Source: Ruminococcus sp. (GTDB lineage Bacteria > Bacillota > Clostridia > Oscillospirales > Ruminococcaceae). Taken from it: DNA of 19,279 nt. Location of the stretch: the NCBI GenBank assembly GCA_031262625.1, contig JAISHJ010000055.1, forward strand, positions 1 through 19,279. Direction: 5' to 3'. The position numbers and the translations under genes are program-made. Shown here one piece after another: positions 1 through 8,500 of this stretch. The notes beneath the pieces are model-generated. The model saw nothing but the letters and a program-made list of their open reading frames with translations. It was not told the origin of the DNA and did not search any database. Position 1 is the stretch's first letter. Each line of letters opens with the position of its first letter.

Positions 1-11
1 TCTTCCGATCT
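1..11. other. Residual sequencing adapter at contig end
   Basis: The first 11 bases, TCTTCCGATCT, are the reverse complement of AGATCGGAAGA, the start of the common Illumina read-through adapter. The genomic sequence appears to begin at position 12, in the middle of a GC-rich hairpin repeat. This is a library artefact and not biology. Confidence 0.85.
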
Positions 12-68
12 AGGGGAGGGGGAGGTCACTCCTCCTCCCCTCCCCCAACGTATCATCCCCGTACCCAG
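12..68 (-). repeat. GC-rich hairpin repeat, copy 1 (truncated by contig end)
   Basis: Read on the minus strand, this copy starts 6 nt after the fabV stop codon with CTGGGTACGGGGAT. It aligns without gaps to the copy at 13310-13366, 50 of 57 bases identical by hand count. It carries the left arm, the TGAC loop and most of the right arm of a G/C-rich hairpin before the adapter interrupts it. Two stem pairs differ from the 13310 copy by compensatory changes. It sits where a terminator for fabV would be expected. Confidence 0.8.
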
Positions 69-74
69 TACCCC

Positions 75-1250
75 TTAGACCTCGGCGTTATAGTCCACAA
101 GCGGGACGTCGAAACCGAAGAGTTCTAAGAAGTCATGCTGGTAGCCCTTAATATCCGCAAGTTCTTTAGCGTTGTCGGTATTTATCATTTCCCAAATTGC
201 GGCTACTTCGGCTTGGATGTCGGGGGACATTTCGTAGTCGTCCATGCGGATTAAGCCGTTTTCGTCGGTAGAGATTTCGCCGTCTGATGAAAAAAGTTTG
301 TCGGCGAAAAGGCGGTACATTTGCTCGATAGTGCCTTCGTGGCAGCCTTTTTCTTTCATTACTTTGAAGAGGACCGATATATATAGGGGTACAATGGGGA
401 TTGCGCTTGAAGATTGCGTTACGAGGGCTTTGTTGACTGCTACGAAAGCGGAGATACCGCTCATTTCGGATTCGAGTTTTTTTGCGGTCTCGATTAGATT
501 TTCTTTTGCTTTTCCGATAGTTCCGTTTTTGTAGAGCGGGTGGGTGAGTTCGGGTCCGATGTAGGAATAGGCGATAGTTACCGCTTTCGGATCGAGAACG
601 CCTGCATCGGAAAGAGATTCTATCCACGCTTCCCAGTCTTCGCCGCCCATGACTTTAACGGTATTTTCGATTTCTTCGTCTGTTGCGGGGGTAACTGTAA
701 CCTTAGTTATTTCGCCCGTCTGTAGATTGATAGTCTTGTTTGTGTAGTCTTCGCCTATAGTTTTGAGTACAGATGAGACTATCGTGTCGCTTTCGCCGTC
801 TTCACTGTCGTAAAGGCTGCGGCGCGGCGCGGCAAGACTGTAGATAACCATGTCGCAGGTTCCCCAGTCCTTCTTTATAACATCAATTACCATATCTTTT
901 ATGTCGGGGGAGAACGCATCACCGTTTACGGTCTTCGCGTAAAGCCCGGCATCTTTAGCACATTCCTCGAAAGCTTCGGTGTTGTACCAGCCCGCTGTAC
1001 CTGTGCGGTTTCCTTGCGGCGGCTTGTCGTACATTACACCGAGGGTGTCGGCTTTTGAGCCGAAAGCAAGGGCTATACGGCTCGCAAGCCCATATCCCAT
1101 TGAAGAACCGATAACAAGCACTCTCTTCGGGCAGTCTTCAATAGGCTTTTGAGCCTTAACATAGTCGATTTCGCGCTTTACAACTTCTGCACAGCCTACA
1201 GGGTGAGCAGTAGTGCAGATAAAACCGCGGATTTTAGGTTTAATTATCAT
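75..1250 (-). CDS. fabV: FabV-type trans-2-enoyl-CoA/ACP reductase (NADH)
   Basis: Single-domain short-chain-dehydrogenase-like enzyme of the FabV/TER family. It reduces the trans-2 double bond of enoyl-ACP or enoyl-CoA with NAD(P)H in the cytosol, serving fatty-acid elongation or crotonyl-CoA reduction. The 391-residue length is typical. GSSMGYG (residues 48-54) is the Rossmann nucleotide-binding loop. Tyr240 and Lys249 in YKNGTIGKAK form the family's Y-X8-K catalytic pair, which separates FabV from FabI. The start ATG lies 9 nt after the gpmI stop, with a weak purine-rich ribosome site (AGGAAA) partly overlapping that stop, so it is probably co-transcribed and translationally coupled with gpmI. 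The sequence does not tell whether ACP or CoA is the preferred substrate. A GC-rich hairpin follows directly. Confidence 0.95.
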   Translation of the reverse strand: MIIKPKIRGFICTTAHPVGCAEVVKREIDYVKAQKPIEDCPKRVLVIGSSMGYGLASRIALAFGSKADTLGVMYDKPPQGNRTGTAGWYNTEAFEECAKDAGLYAKTVNGDAFSPDIKDMVIDVIKKDWGTCDMVIYSLAAPRRSLYDSEDGESDTIVSSVLKTIGEDYTNKTINLQTGEITKVTVTPATDEEIENTVKVMGGEDWEAWIESLSDAGVLDPKAVTIAYSYIGPELTHPLYKNGTIGKAKENLIETAKKLESEMSGISAFVAVNKALVTQSSSAIPIVPLYISVLFKVMKEKGCHEGTIEQMYRLFADKLFSSDGEISTDENGLIRMDDYEMSPDIQAEVAAIWEMINTDNAKELADIKGYQHDFLELFGFDVPLVDYNAEV

Positions 1251-1259
1251 TGTTATTTC

Positions 1260-2780
1260 CTATTCGATAATACTTTTCCCGGTCATTTCGGCAGGTTGCG
1301 GAAGACCTAATATCTTTAACATTGTCGGAGCAATGTCCGCTAAAACGCCGCCTTCGCGCAGAGTCTGCGTACCCTGCCCTAAAACTATAAACGGCACGGG
1401 ATTTGTTGTGTGGGCGGTGAACGGCGAACCGTCCGGTTCATACATCTTGTCGGCGTTTCCGTGGTCGGCGGTAATGAGTACAGAGCCGCCTTTCGAGAGA
1501 ACCTTCTCCGCAACCTTTCCTACACAGGTGTCAACCGCTTCAACAGCTTTTCTTGCAGCTTCAAAAACGCCGGTGTGCCCTACCATATCGCAATTTGCGA
1601 AGTTTAGGATTATTACATCAAGGTTATCCTCGTCAATTGCCGCCAGACATCTGTCGGTAACTTCGTATGCCGACATTTCAGGTTGTAAGTCGTAAGTCGC
1701 AACCTTAGGAGAGTTAACTAAAATGCGCTCCTCGCCCGGGTATTGCTTCTCGACACCGCCGTTGAAGAAGAATGTCACGTGGGCGTATTTCTCCGTCTCC
1801 GCAATGCGAAGCTGTGTTAAGCCCTTTTCGGAAATATATTCGCCGAATGTGTTCGAGAGAGACTCCGGCTTAAAAGCTACTTCTACGTTCGGCATTGAAG
1901 CATCATATTGTGTCATACATACGTAATTGAGTTTCAATAATTTACGCTCAAAGCCCTTAAAATCAGGGTCTACGAACACTCGTGTAATTTCTCTCGCTCT
2001 GTCGGGGCGGAAATTGTAGAAAATTATGCTGTCACCGGATTCAATCGGCTTTGCACCGTCAATTACTACCGGAACGACAAATTCGTCCGTAACTCCTGCC
2101 GCGTAGCTTTCAGCCATAGCTGTAACGCCGTCGGGAGCATGGTTGCCTTCGCCTTGCGTTAATGCATCATACGCTTTTTTAACGCGATCCCAGTTTGTGT
2201 CGCGGTCCATCGCATAGTAACGCCCGGAAATTACGCCGATTTTTCCTACGCCGATTTCTTCAAGCTTTGAAGTAAGTTCCGCAACAAATTCTTTCCCCGA
2301 TTCCGGCGGAACATCACGTCCGTCCATGAAACAGTGTACAAAAACATCGTCGGGCGCAAAACCTTTTTTCTTCGCAAGTTCAAGGAGCGCGTAAAGATGC
2401 GTGTTGTGGCTGTGTACGCCGCCGTCGGAGAGAAGCCCGTATAGGTGGAGACGTTTTCCTGCCGCCTTCGCTTCGTCCATGGCTTTATTTATAACGGGAT
2501 TTGTGAAAAAATCGCCGTCACGGATTGACTTCGTTATTCTTGTAAGTTCTTGATATACGATTCTTCCTGCGCCCATGTTAGTATGCCCGACTTCGGAATT
2601 GCCCATCTGTCCGTCAGGCAAGCCTACATCCATACCGGATGCGCCGAGGGAAGTATGCGGATTTGAGTTCCAATATCCGCAGAGGTTAGGGGTTTTGGCT
2701 GCCATTATAGCGTTGCCGAAACTGTCGGGATTAATCCCGAAACCATCCATTATTATAAGTGCCAAAGGTTTTTTAGACAT
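1260..2780 (-). CDS. gpmI: 2,3-bisphosphoglycerate-independent phosphoglycerate mutase
   Basis: Cofactor-independent, Mn-dependent enzyme of the alkaline phosphatase superfamily that interconverts 3- and 2-phosphoglycerate in glycolysis. At 506 residues it is full length. Asp12 in IIMDGFG is a metal ligand. Ser62 in GQMGNSEVGHTN is the phosphorylated nucleophile, at the same position as in characterised Bacillus enzymes. The C-terminal metal site is visible in DMVGHTG, TADHGNAD and FTAHTTNPVPF. The ribosome site GAGGAA overlaps the TGA stop of the upstream small membrane protein, so translation is probably coupled. It is the fourth gene of the pgk-tpiA cluster. In many Firmicutes eno follows; here fabV does. 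Confidence 0.97.
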   Translation of the reverse strand: MSKKPLALIIMDGFGINPDSFGNAIMAAKTPNLCGYWNSNPHTSLGASGMDVGLPDGQMGNSEVGHTNMGAGRIVYQELTRITKSIRDGDFFTNPVINKAMDEAKAAGKRLHLYGLLSDGGVHSHNTHLYALLELAKKKGFAPDDVFVHCFMDGRDVPPESGKEFVAELTSKLEEIGVGKIGVISGRYYAMDRDTNWDRVKKAYDALTQGEGNHAPDGVTAMAESYAAGVTDEFVVPVVIDGAKPIESGDSIIFYNFRPDRAREITRVFVDPDFKGFERKLLKLNYVCMTQYDASMPNVEVAFKPESLSNTFGEYISEKGLTQLRIAETEKYAHVTFFFNGGVEKQYPGEERILVNSPKVATYDLQPEMSAYEVTDRCLAAIDEDNLDVIILNFANCDMVGHTGVFEAARKAVEAVDTCVGKVAEKVLSKGGSVLITADHGNADKMYEPDGSPFTAHTTNPVPFIVLGQGTQTLREGGVLADIAPTMLKILGLPQPAEMTGKSIIE

Positions 2781-2789
2781 ATTTTTTCC

Positions 2790-3059
2790 TCAAAATAAGT
2801 ATTTAGGTACAAACCACGACGATATATAGTATTCCGTGCCGCCGGTCAGAATATTAACGTCTTTCCAAATTTTATATCCTGCGCCGTAATAGTCAATACT
2901 TCCGCTGTAGTATCTAATCAGCGGAACGGCAAATATCGGCGGCTCGTCCGACTTTACACGGAGAAAATCTACCGTAAAGAAGGTTATAAGCAGACAAACC
3001 GCCGCTATTATAATTGCATTTCGTATTAATTTGAATTTCTTAACGTTTTGTATTCGCAT
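2790..3059 (-). CDS. Small single-pass membrane protein of unknown function
   Basis: An 89-residue protein with a basic N-terminus (residues 1-12), one hydrophobic segment (about 13-32, IRNAIIIAAVCLLITFFTVDF), and an outside-facing tail rich in Tyr. The tail has GAGYKIWKDVN and a C-terminal SSWFVPKYLF. The pattern (one membrane anchor, 'YYGAGYK', a final aromatic 'W-F' motif) resembles short uncharacterised clostridial proteins, but I cannot name a family with certainty. It lies between tpiA and gpmI, and its stop codon is embedded in the gpmI ribosome site, which argues that it is a real, translated member of the operon. No function is assigned. Confidence 0.75.
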   Translation of the reverse strand: MRIQNVKKFKLIRNAIIIAAVCLLITFFTVDFLRVKSDEPPIFAVPLIRYYSGSIDYYGAGYKIWKDVNILTGGTEYYISSWFVPKYLF

Positions 3060-3113
3060 TATTATATTACATTGCGTACTATTTTTATGAACTTAACTTT
3101 TTGTAGGCGAATT

Positions 3114-3884
3114 TCAGCCGTTAGTAGCAGCAGTAAGTAAAGCCGCAAAATCAGTAGCCTTCAAAGAAGCTCCGCCGATAAGACCGCCGTCAATATTTTC
3201 CTTCGCGAGAAGTCCTGCCGCATTCTTAGGATTCATTGAGCCGCCGTACTGTATAACTACGCCGTCAGCGACTGCTTTGGAGTACTTCTCCGCCAAAACG
3301 GAGCGGATGAAAGCGCAAACTTCCTCTGCCTGTTCGTCTGTAGCGACTTTTCCTGTACCTATAGCCCATACGGGTTCGTAAGCGATAATAACATTTTTCA
3401 TCTGCTCTGCTGTAATATCGGTGAGGTCTGCGATAGTTTGAAGTTTTACGACAGTTTCGGTAATGCCGTCTTCGCGCTCTGAAAGCATTTCGCCCACGCA
3501 GAGGATAACCTTTAAGCCTGCTTCGAGAGCGGCTTTAATGCGGCGGTTAACGGTAAGGTCGGTTTCCGCAAAGTATTGTCTGCGCTCGGAATGCCCGATA
3601 ATTACGTATTTTACGCCGGAAGTAGCGAGCATTTCAGCAGAAATTTCGCCGGTAAATGCTCCGGATTTTTTGAAGTGACAATTCTGCGCGCCGACAGCAA
3701 TATTTGTGCCCGAGCAAAGCTTAACGGCTACGCCGAGGTCAGTATAAGGCACACAAATTACAGTTTCGCAGGAAGCATCTTTAGCAACCGGAATAAGCTC
3801 ATTAATAAGAGTTTCCGCTTCGGAAGCAGTCTTATTCATCTTCCAGTTACCGGCAATAACAGGTTTACGTAAAGTTTTATTCAT
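3114..3884 (-). CDS. tpiA: Triosephosphate isomerase
   Basis: TIM-barrel enzyme interconverting dihydroxyacetone phosphate and glyceraldehyde 3-phosphate. At 256 residues it is standard length. Lys15 in GNWKMN, His98 in IIGHSERR and Glu170 in AYEPVWAIGTG are the catalytic residues. The phosphate-gripping loop 6 (AIGTGKVAT) and the loop near GGSMNP are present. The start ATG follows AGGA at a spacing of 9 bases. It is separated from pgk by 217 bp containing a large hairpin repeat, so tpiA may be expressed at a different level from pgk or from an extra promoter in the AT-rich stretch 3885-4016. No convincing -35/-10 pair is seen there. Confidence 0.97.
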   Translation of the reverse strand: MNKTLRKPVIAGNWKMNKTASEAETLINELIPVAKDASCETVICVPYTDLGVAVKLCSGTNIAVGAQNCHFKKSGAFTGEISAEMLATSGVKYVIIGHSERRQYFAETDLTVNRRIKAALEAGLKVILCVGEMLSEREDGITETVVKLQTIADLTDITAEQMKNVIIAYEPVWAIGTGKVATDEQAEEVCAFIRSVLAEKYSKAVADGVVIQYGGSMNPKNAAGLLAKENIDGGLIGGASLKATDFAALLTAATNG

Positions 3885-4016
3885 TATATAAATTCCTAAA
3901 TGTATTTTTTATAAAAGTAAATATGCACTATAAGTTTAAGGTTATTTGCGTAATATCCCACCTAAAAGTATCGAAACGGAAAAGGATTTTACGTAAAATA
4001 AGAAAAGAAGAAAAAT

Positions 4017-4101
4017 GGGAAAAGTCTCTGGAAGGGGGGTCTGGGGGCGTGGCGCAGCGCCACGCTACCCTCTCCTCAGAGAAGTTTCCCCCCAGCGCGC
4101 C
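4017..4101 (-). repeat. GC-rich hairpin element between pgk and tpiA (divergent copy)
   Basis: Read on the minus strand, it begins directly after the pgk stop codon. It contains a 19-nt near-perfect palindrome (4047-4065, 9-base arms GCGTGGCGC and GCGCCACGC). This is enclosed by CTGGGGG (4041-4047) and CCCCCAG (4089-4095), and by outer arms 4017-4030 and 4077-4090 that pair at 12 of 14 positions. CGCTGGGGG and CCCCCAGACCCCC are shared with the 13310 copy, as is the location right behind a stop codon. A pyrimidine-rich tract follows on the minus strand. It could act as a terminator, attenuator or transcript stabiliser inside the glycolytic cluster. Confidence 0.7.
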
Positions 4102-5316
4102 TTAGGCTTTATCTGCAATAGCAGCCACGCCCGGGAGTACCTTGCCCTCTAAATATTCTAAAGAAGCGCCGCCGCCTGTGGAGATGTGGGACATTTTGTC
4201 TGCGAAGCCGAGTTGAACTACTGCTGCTGCGGAGTCGCCGCCGCCTATTATGGTAGTTGCGTCGGTGTCGGCGAGGGCTTTTGCTACTGCTATGGTGCCT
4301 TCGGCTAAGATGGGGTTCTCGAAGACGCCCATAGGACCGTTCCAAACGACTGTTTTAGCGGTTTTTACTGCTTCACTGAACGCGGCGCGGGTTTTTGCGC
4401 CTATGTCAACGCCCATTTTGTCGGCGGGGATAGCGTTTGAATCAACGGTAGTAACTTCTATGGGGGCATCAATGGGGTCGGGGAAGGAAGCGGTTACGAC
4501 TGTGTCGAGGGGGAGGAGAAGCTTTTTACCGAGGGACTTAGCTTTTTCAAGCATTTCCTTGCAGTAGTCAAGCTTTTCGAGGTCAACGAGGGAAGTACCT
4601 ACTTCATTGCCTTGTGCTTTTAAGAATGTGTAAGCCATACCGCCGCCGATAATGAGAGTGTCGCATTTTTCGAGGAGGTTTGAGATTACGGCAAGCTTGT
4701 CCGCAACCTTTGCGCCGCCGAGGATAGCAACGAAGGGACGAACGGGATTTTCAACGGCATTGCCGAGGTATGTTATTTCTTTTTGCATGAGGTAACCTAC
4801 AGCGGTTTCCTTAACAAATTCTGTTACGCCGACTGTGGAGCAGTGTGCTCTGTGGCTTGAGCCGAAAGCGTCCATAACGAAAACGTCTGCGATGGAAGCG
4901 AGGTCTTTTGAGAAACTCTCTATGTTCTTTGTTTCTTCTTTTCTAAAACGTGTGTTCTCAAGAAGGATAACGTCGCCGTCCTGCATAGCTTCTACTGCGG
5001 CTTTCGCGTTCGCGCCTACTACTTCGTCGTCTTTGGCGAATTTAACTTCTTTGCCCAAAAGTTCCGACAGTCTTACCGCGCAGGGTGCGAGGGAGAACTT
5101 GTCTTCCGGACCGTTTTTAGGTTTGCCGAGGTGTGAACAGAGGATAACTTTTCCGCCGTCTGCAATAAGCTTTTTGATAGTCGGGAGTGCCGCAACTATA
5201 CGGTTGTCGTTAGTAATTTTGCCGTCTTTGAGGGGAACGTTAAAGTCAACGCGGACGAGTACGCGCTTGCCCTTTACGTTAATGTCGTCAACCGAAACTT
5301 TGTTTAATCCTGCCAT
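4102..5316 (-). CDS. pgk: Phosphoglycerate kinase
   Basis: Glycolytic kinase transferring the acyl phosphate of 1,3-bisphosphoglycerate to ADP. At 404 residues it is standard length. The substrate-binding N-domain shows RVDFNVPL (22-29) and SHLGKP (61-66). The nucleotide-binding C-domain shows WNGPMGVFE (325-333), GGGDSAAAV (358-366) and STGGGASLEYLEG (379-391). The start ATG is preceded by TAGGAGAG at good spacing. It is the first gene of the cluster and has its own promoter. The usual neighbour gap is not upstream: the preceding gene is an unrelated surface protein ending in a terminator. Confidence 0.98.
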   Translation of the reverse strand: MAGLNKVSVDDINVKGKRVLVRVDFNVPLKDGKITNDNRIVAALPTIKKLIADGGKVILCSHLGKPKNGPEDKFSLAPCAVRLSELLGKEVKFAKDDEVVGANAKAAVEAMQDGDVILLENTRFRKEETKNIESFSKDLASIADVFVMDAFGSSHRAHCSTVGVTEFVKETAVGYLMQKEITYLGNAVENPVRPFVAILGGAKVADKLAVISNLLEKCDTLIIGGGMAYTFLKAQGNEVGTSLVDLEKLDYCKEMLEKAKSLGKKLLLPLDTVVTASFPDPIDAPIEVTTVDSNAIPADKMGVDIGAKTRAAFSEAVKTAKTVVWNGPMGVFENPILAEGTIAVAKALADTDATTIIGGGDSAAAVVQLGFADKMSHISTGGGASLEYLEGKVLPGVAAIADKA

Positions 5317-5366
5317 AATATTCTCTCCTAAGTATATAAAAGTTTTAATTTTAATCTAACATTTTT

Positions 5367-5395
5367 ATTCTACCATATTTCATAATAAATATCAA
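5367..5395 (-). promoter_or_regulatory. Sigma-A-type promoter of the pgk cluster
   Basis: On the minus strand TTGATA (5390-5395) and TAGAAT (5367-5372) are separated by exactly 17 bases. Transcription would start near 5360, giving a leader of roughly 44 nt before pgk. It lies downstream of the terminator of the preceding gene, so it is well placed. Confidence 0.75.
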
Positions 5396-5449
5396 GTTAT
5401 TTTTGTAAATTTTTAATGCAGATTTTCCGAAACTTCTGTAATGATAGCC

Positions 5450-5490
5450 AAAAAATCCCCCTCCGCGCCTGTAATTGGGGCGCGGAGGGG
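5450..5490 (-). terminator. Intrinsic terminator of the pilin-like gene
   Basis: A 12-bp perfect G/C-rich stem (5479-5490 with 5458-5469, loop of 9) is followed on the minus strand by one base and then six T (5455-5450). It lies 17 bases beyond the stop codon of the 1089-residue gene. Confidence 0.92.
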
Positions 5491-5507
5491 AAAATTTCTT
5501 ATTTCTG

Positions 5508-8500
5508 CTATTCTACAGAAGCGAGATATCTTGTGTTATTCCAGTCGAAGTTCGGTGCGCCGTCTTCGGGGGGCGCTCCGGGAGGCATCTGACAGTTGCC
5601 TGTCGGCGAAGCGCTTGAACCGCCGCCGGGTGCTTGCCGCTTGTATTCGCTCGACATTACCGTACCGAAGGTGCAGTATGTTTTAGTTTCTGTAATTCCG
5701 TTATAGTCTACTTTTACGGATGTTCCGGAAGAAGTCTGATTAGTGAATGTCGATTTTAGGGAGAATACGATCGCACCTATGATTGAATTGGTGCCGCGAT
5801 ATTCGGCGTTAGTTCCGTTGCCGATATACATATAAGTTTTGCCGATTGACACAGGTTCAAACGCGGAATCTTCACCGACAGAGAGTGTCTGCCCCGAATT
5901 AATCATTGCGTAAAGCTTATCACGCATGATAAAGACGTCAACATATCCGCTTGCAGAACCGCCCATTTCTATCGTACCCTGTCCCTCGGGAACAAGGAAG
6001 TTAACCTGCTTTTGACCGAGAATTATAAATTTTCCGTAGATGTTACCGGTAAACTGAAGTTCAATATCCTCGCTTGTAGCATCAATATAGTAAACTTTAT
6101 TACCCCACGTATCGCCGGAAACGTTAATCGTTCCCGAGCCGGTTATTACATCGCCCGCCGGCATAGAGCAGGTGTATGCCGTGCCGCCGTTTGTTCCGGA
6201 ATAGGTATACGCTGCCTTTCCGTTCGCCGTTATGGGCGCGGGTGCGGAATAGCGGTTAATCGTAAATTCCGAAGCGAGAACGGTCGAAAGCTCCGCTTCC
6301 GTTTTGTCAAATTTGTTCATGACATATACTTGTTCGGTTGAAAGCTTCGCATCATCTACTACAGTCGGCGCGGGAGGAGGAACTAAGCCGTCGGTGTATG
6401 CGCCATATGCCACAGGGAAATGTCTTCCGCCCGAGGTACCGGTAAATGCAATTCCGAATTCGTCATAATACCATCCGCTGATACGATACGCGGCAGTCGC
6501 TGTTGTATCAATATCAAGCGAAGTGTTTGATGTAAGCGCTAAGTTCCAGTCCCAAGCATCAACAAGTTCACTTGCACCGGTGACAGGGTTAATGACGAAC
6601 TTGCCGAGGTTTCCGTTCGATACAAAATATCCGTCATTAAGAACTTGGTTATACTTGCCCTGCGTTGTCGGGAGGTAAAGAGTATCGACAGAAGTGCCGG
6701 GCATATCAGACGGAAGTTCAATTTCGCGGACTGTCGCGCCGTTTTCTTTTGTGAAAAGATCATAATCCGTATAAATAACGTCTGTCGGAGGGTTAGGAAG
6801 TCTTCTTGCGCCCGAGGGATCGTTAAGGAAAAATTGAATCATTTCCGGTTGACCCGGTATTTGCTGTTTAGTGTATTCAAAATACTGTACATCAATGTTA
6901 TAAGGCGTGACGTCGTCTATGGTAACATATGACGGAAGTTCATAACCATACGTATTGGTGTACATTGAAGATAATTGCCCTGCTGTGCTTATATAACGAG
7001 TTGCACCGAAACTGTCAACATCATAAACCCGAGCTGAAGAACGGACTTTGAAAGGCGTACCGCCCATGGTTAAATAATGAGCTGTCGTACCATCGCTATC
7101 ATCGTCAACCACTTCATACGGTAAATATATCGCATCTTCAACGTAGAAGTCGCCGCCTACCGTTATATTACTTCCGTTTACTGTAAAGCCGGAATAGTAG
7201 GTACCATAATCGCTGACGCTGAATTCTAATCCGACAGCTACATCGTCATCGGTCACCGGAAGCGGATGGTAAGTATCGAGATAAATATCGCCCGAGACGT
7301 TCAGTTTACCGGAATCGTTATAGTAACGCATATCATGAGCAATAAGATTTCCGTAAATACCGATAACTGTCGAGAAGTCAAACGAACCGCCGGTTATAAC
7401 CGTCAAAGGTTTGCCGCCTCCCACGGCATTACCGTACTCGTCACCGCCGATACCGGTTGTAGAAGCGGCGTATATGCCCATTCCGGCGTATACAAACGCA
7501 CCGAAATCATTTGCTCTAATCGCGTTCGCTCCGGCATTGCCGAGAATAATATGCCCCTTAGCAAAGACATATTCACCGCCGGCAAGATTTGTAGTTCCGC
7601 TTTCCGCGATATAGTAGTCGCGCTCGGTGTAAAAGCTTCCTGTTTGGTCGGGAACAACCATATTAAGGTTGCCCATCGCCGCCGCGCCGCCTGTCATAGT
7701 CATAGCGACGTTATCGTCACCGTTCCCGAGAGGACCGGTTGAGGTGTTTGAGTTATCAAAATCGTCGTCGGGGACTTCGTATATTACAAATTCTCTTGCG
7801 GTTTCGCTCTTAACGCCAAGGAGAGTAGATTCGGCGGTAACGCGTATTCTGAAATAGTCTTTGTGCCGCTCACCGCCGCGTATAGCCGCTTCAACAAGAC
7901 CGGTATCGGGTACATATGTGGTAGGACTTCCCGGAACATAGGTTGAGGGATTGAAAATTGCACTAACCGCCGCTGCTTCGGCAGCTGTCGGTGTAGAACT
8001 GTCGGAATCTAAAACGCCGTCCATGAATTTTTTCAGGTCGTCAATTTTTATCCCTGCCATGTTATAATACCGCTCGATAACTTCAACGGTAATTTTTGCG
8101 GGGTAGGTTGCGGAAGTGCCTGTTCCGACAGGGTCAGCGAAAAGACCGTAGTCGCGAATATCATCAGAACTTCCCGAAACAGAAGAAGTTGATATTCCGG
8201 GGAGGTTCATTGTATATTCGGCGTATCTGAAAGCGTTTGCTACACTTGTGGGGTCCTTGACCATAAACTGCTTAGCATAGTTCGCCTGTGGAGCGGAAGG
8301 GTCGGTAAAAAATTTCTGTCCGCCGTCGGAAGAATCGTAAGCGTTTATTACAAGGTTAAGCGCATCATACGGAGATGAAAAGAAATCGTAGTCAGTACCG
8401 TTTTTGCCGCCGCCCTTAAGAGGGTCACCGGTCGCGGTTGTGTCTTTTAAAACTGCAAGCTTATAAAGGTCAAGTTCAAGCGCGCGCCCTTGACTTAGCT

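Noticed and set aside
166..627. A 153-residue Arg-rich frame overlapping fabV
   Set aside because: An out-of-frame shadow of an intact FabV coding region.
3987..3998. Palindrome TTTTACGTAAAA upstream of tpiA as an operator
   Set aside because: It is only 12 bp, A/T-rich and solitary, with no promoter elements placed around it.
4109..4345. A 78-residue Arg/His-rich frame in pgk on the same strand
   Set aside because: An out-of-frame reading of the pgk 3' end; pgk is intact and conserved to its last residue.
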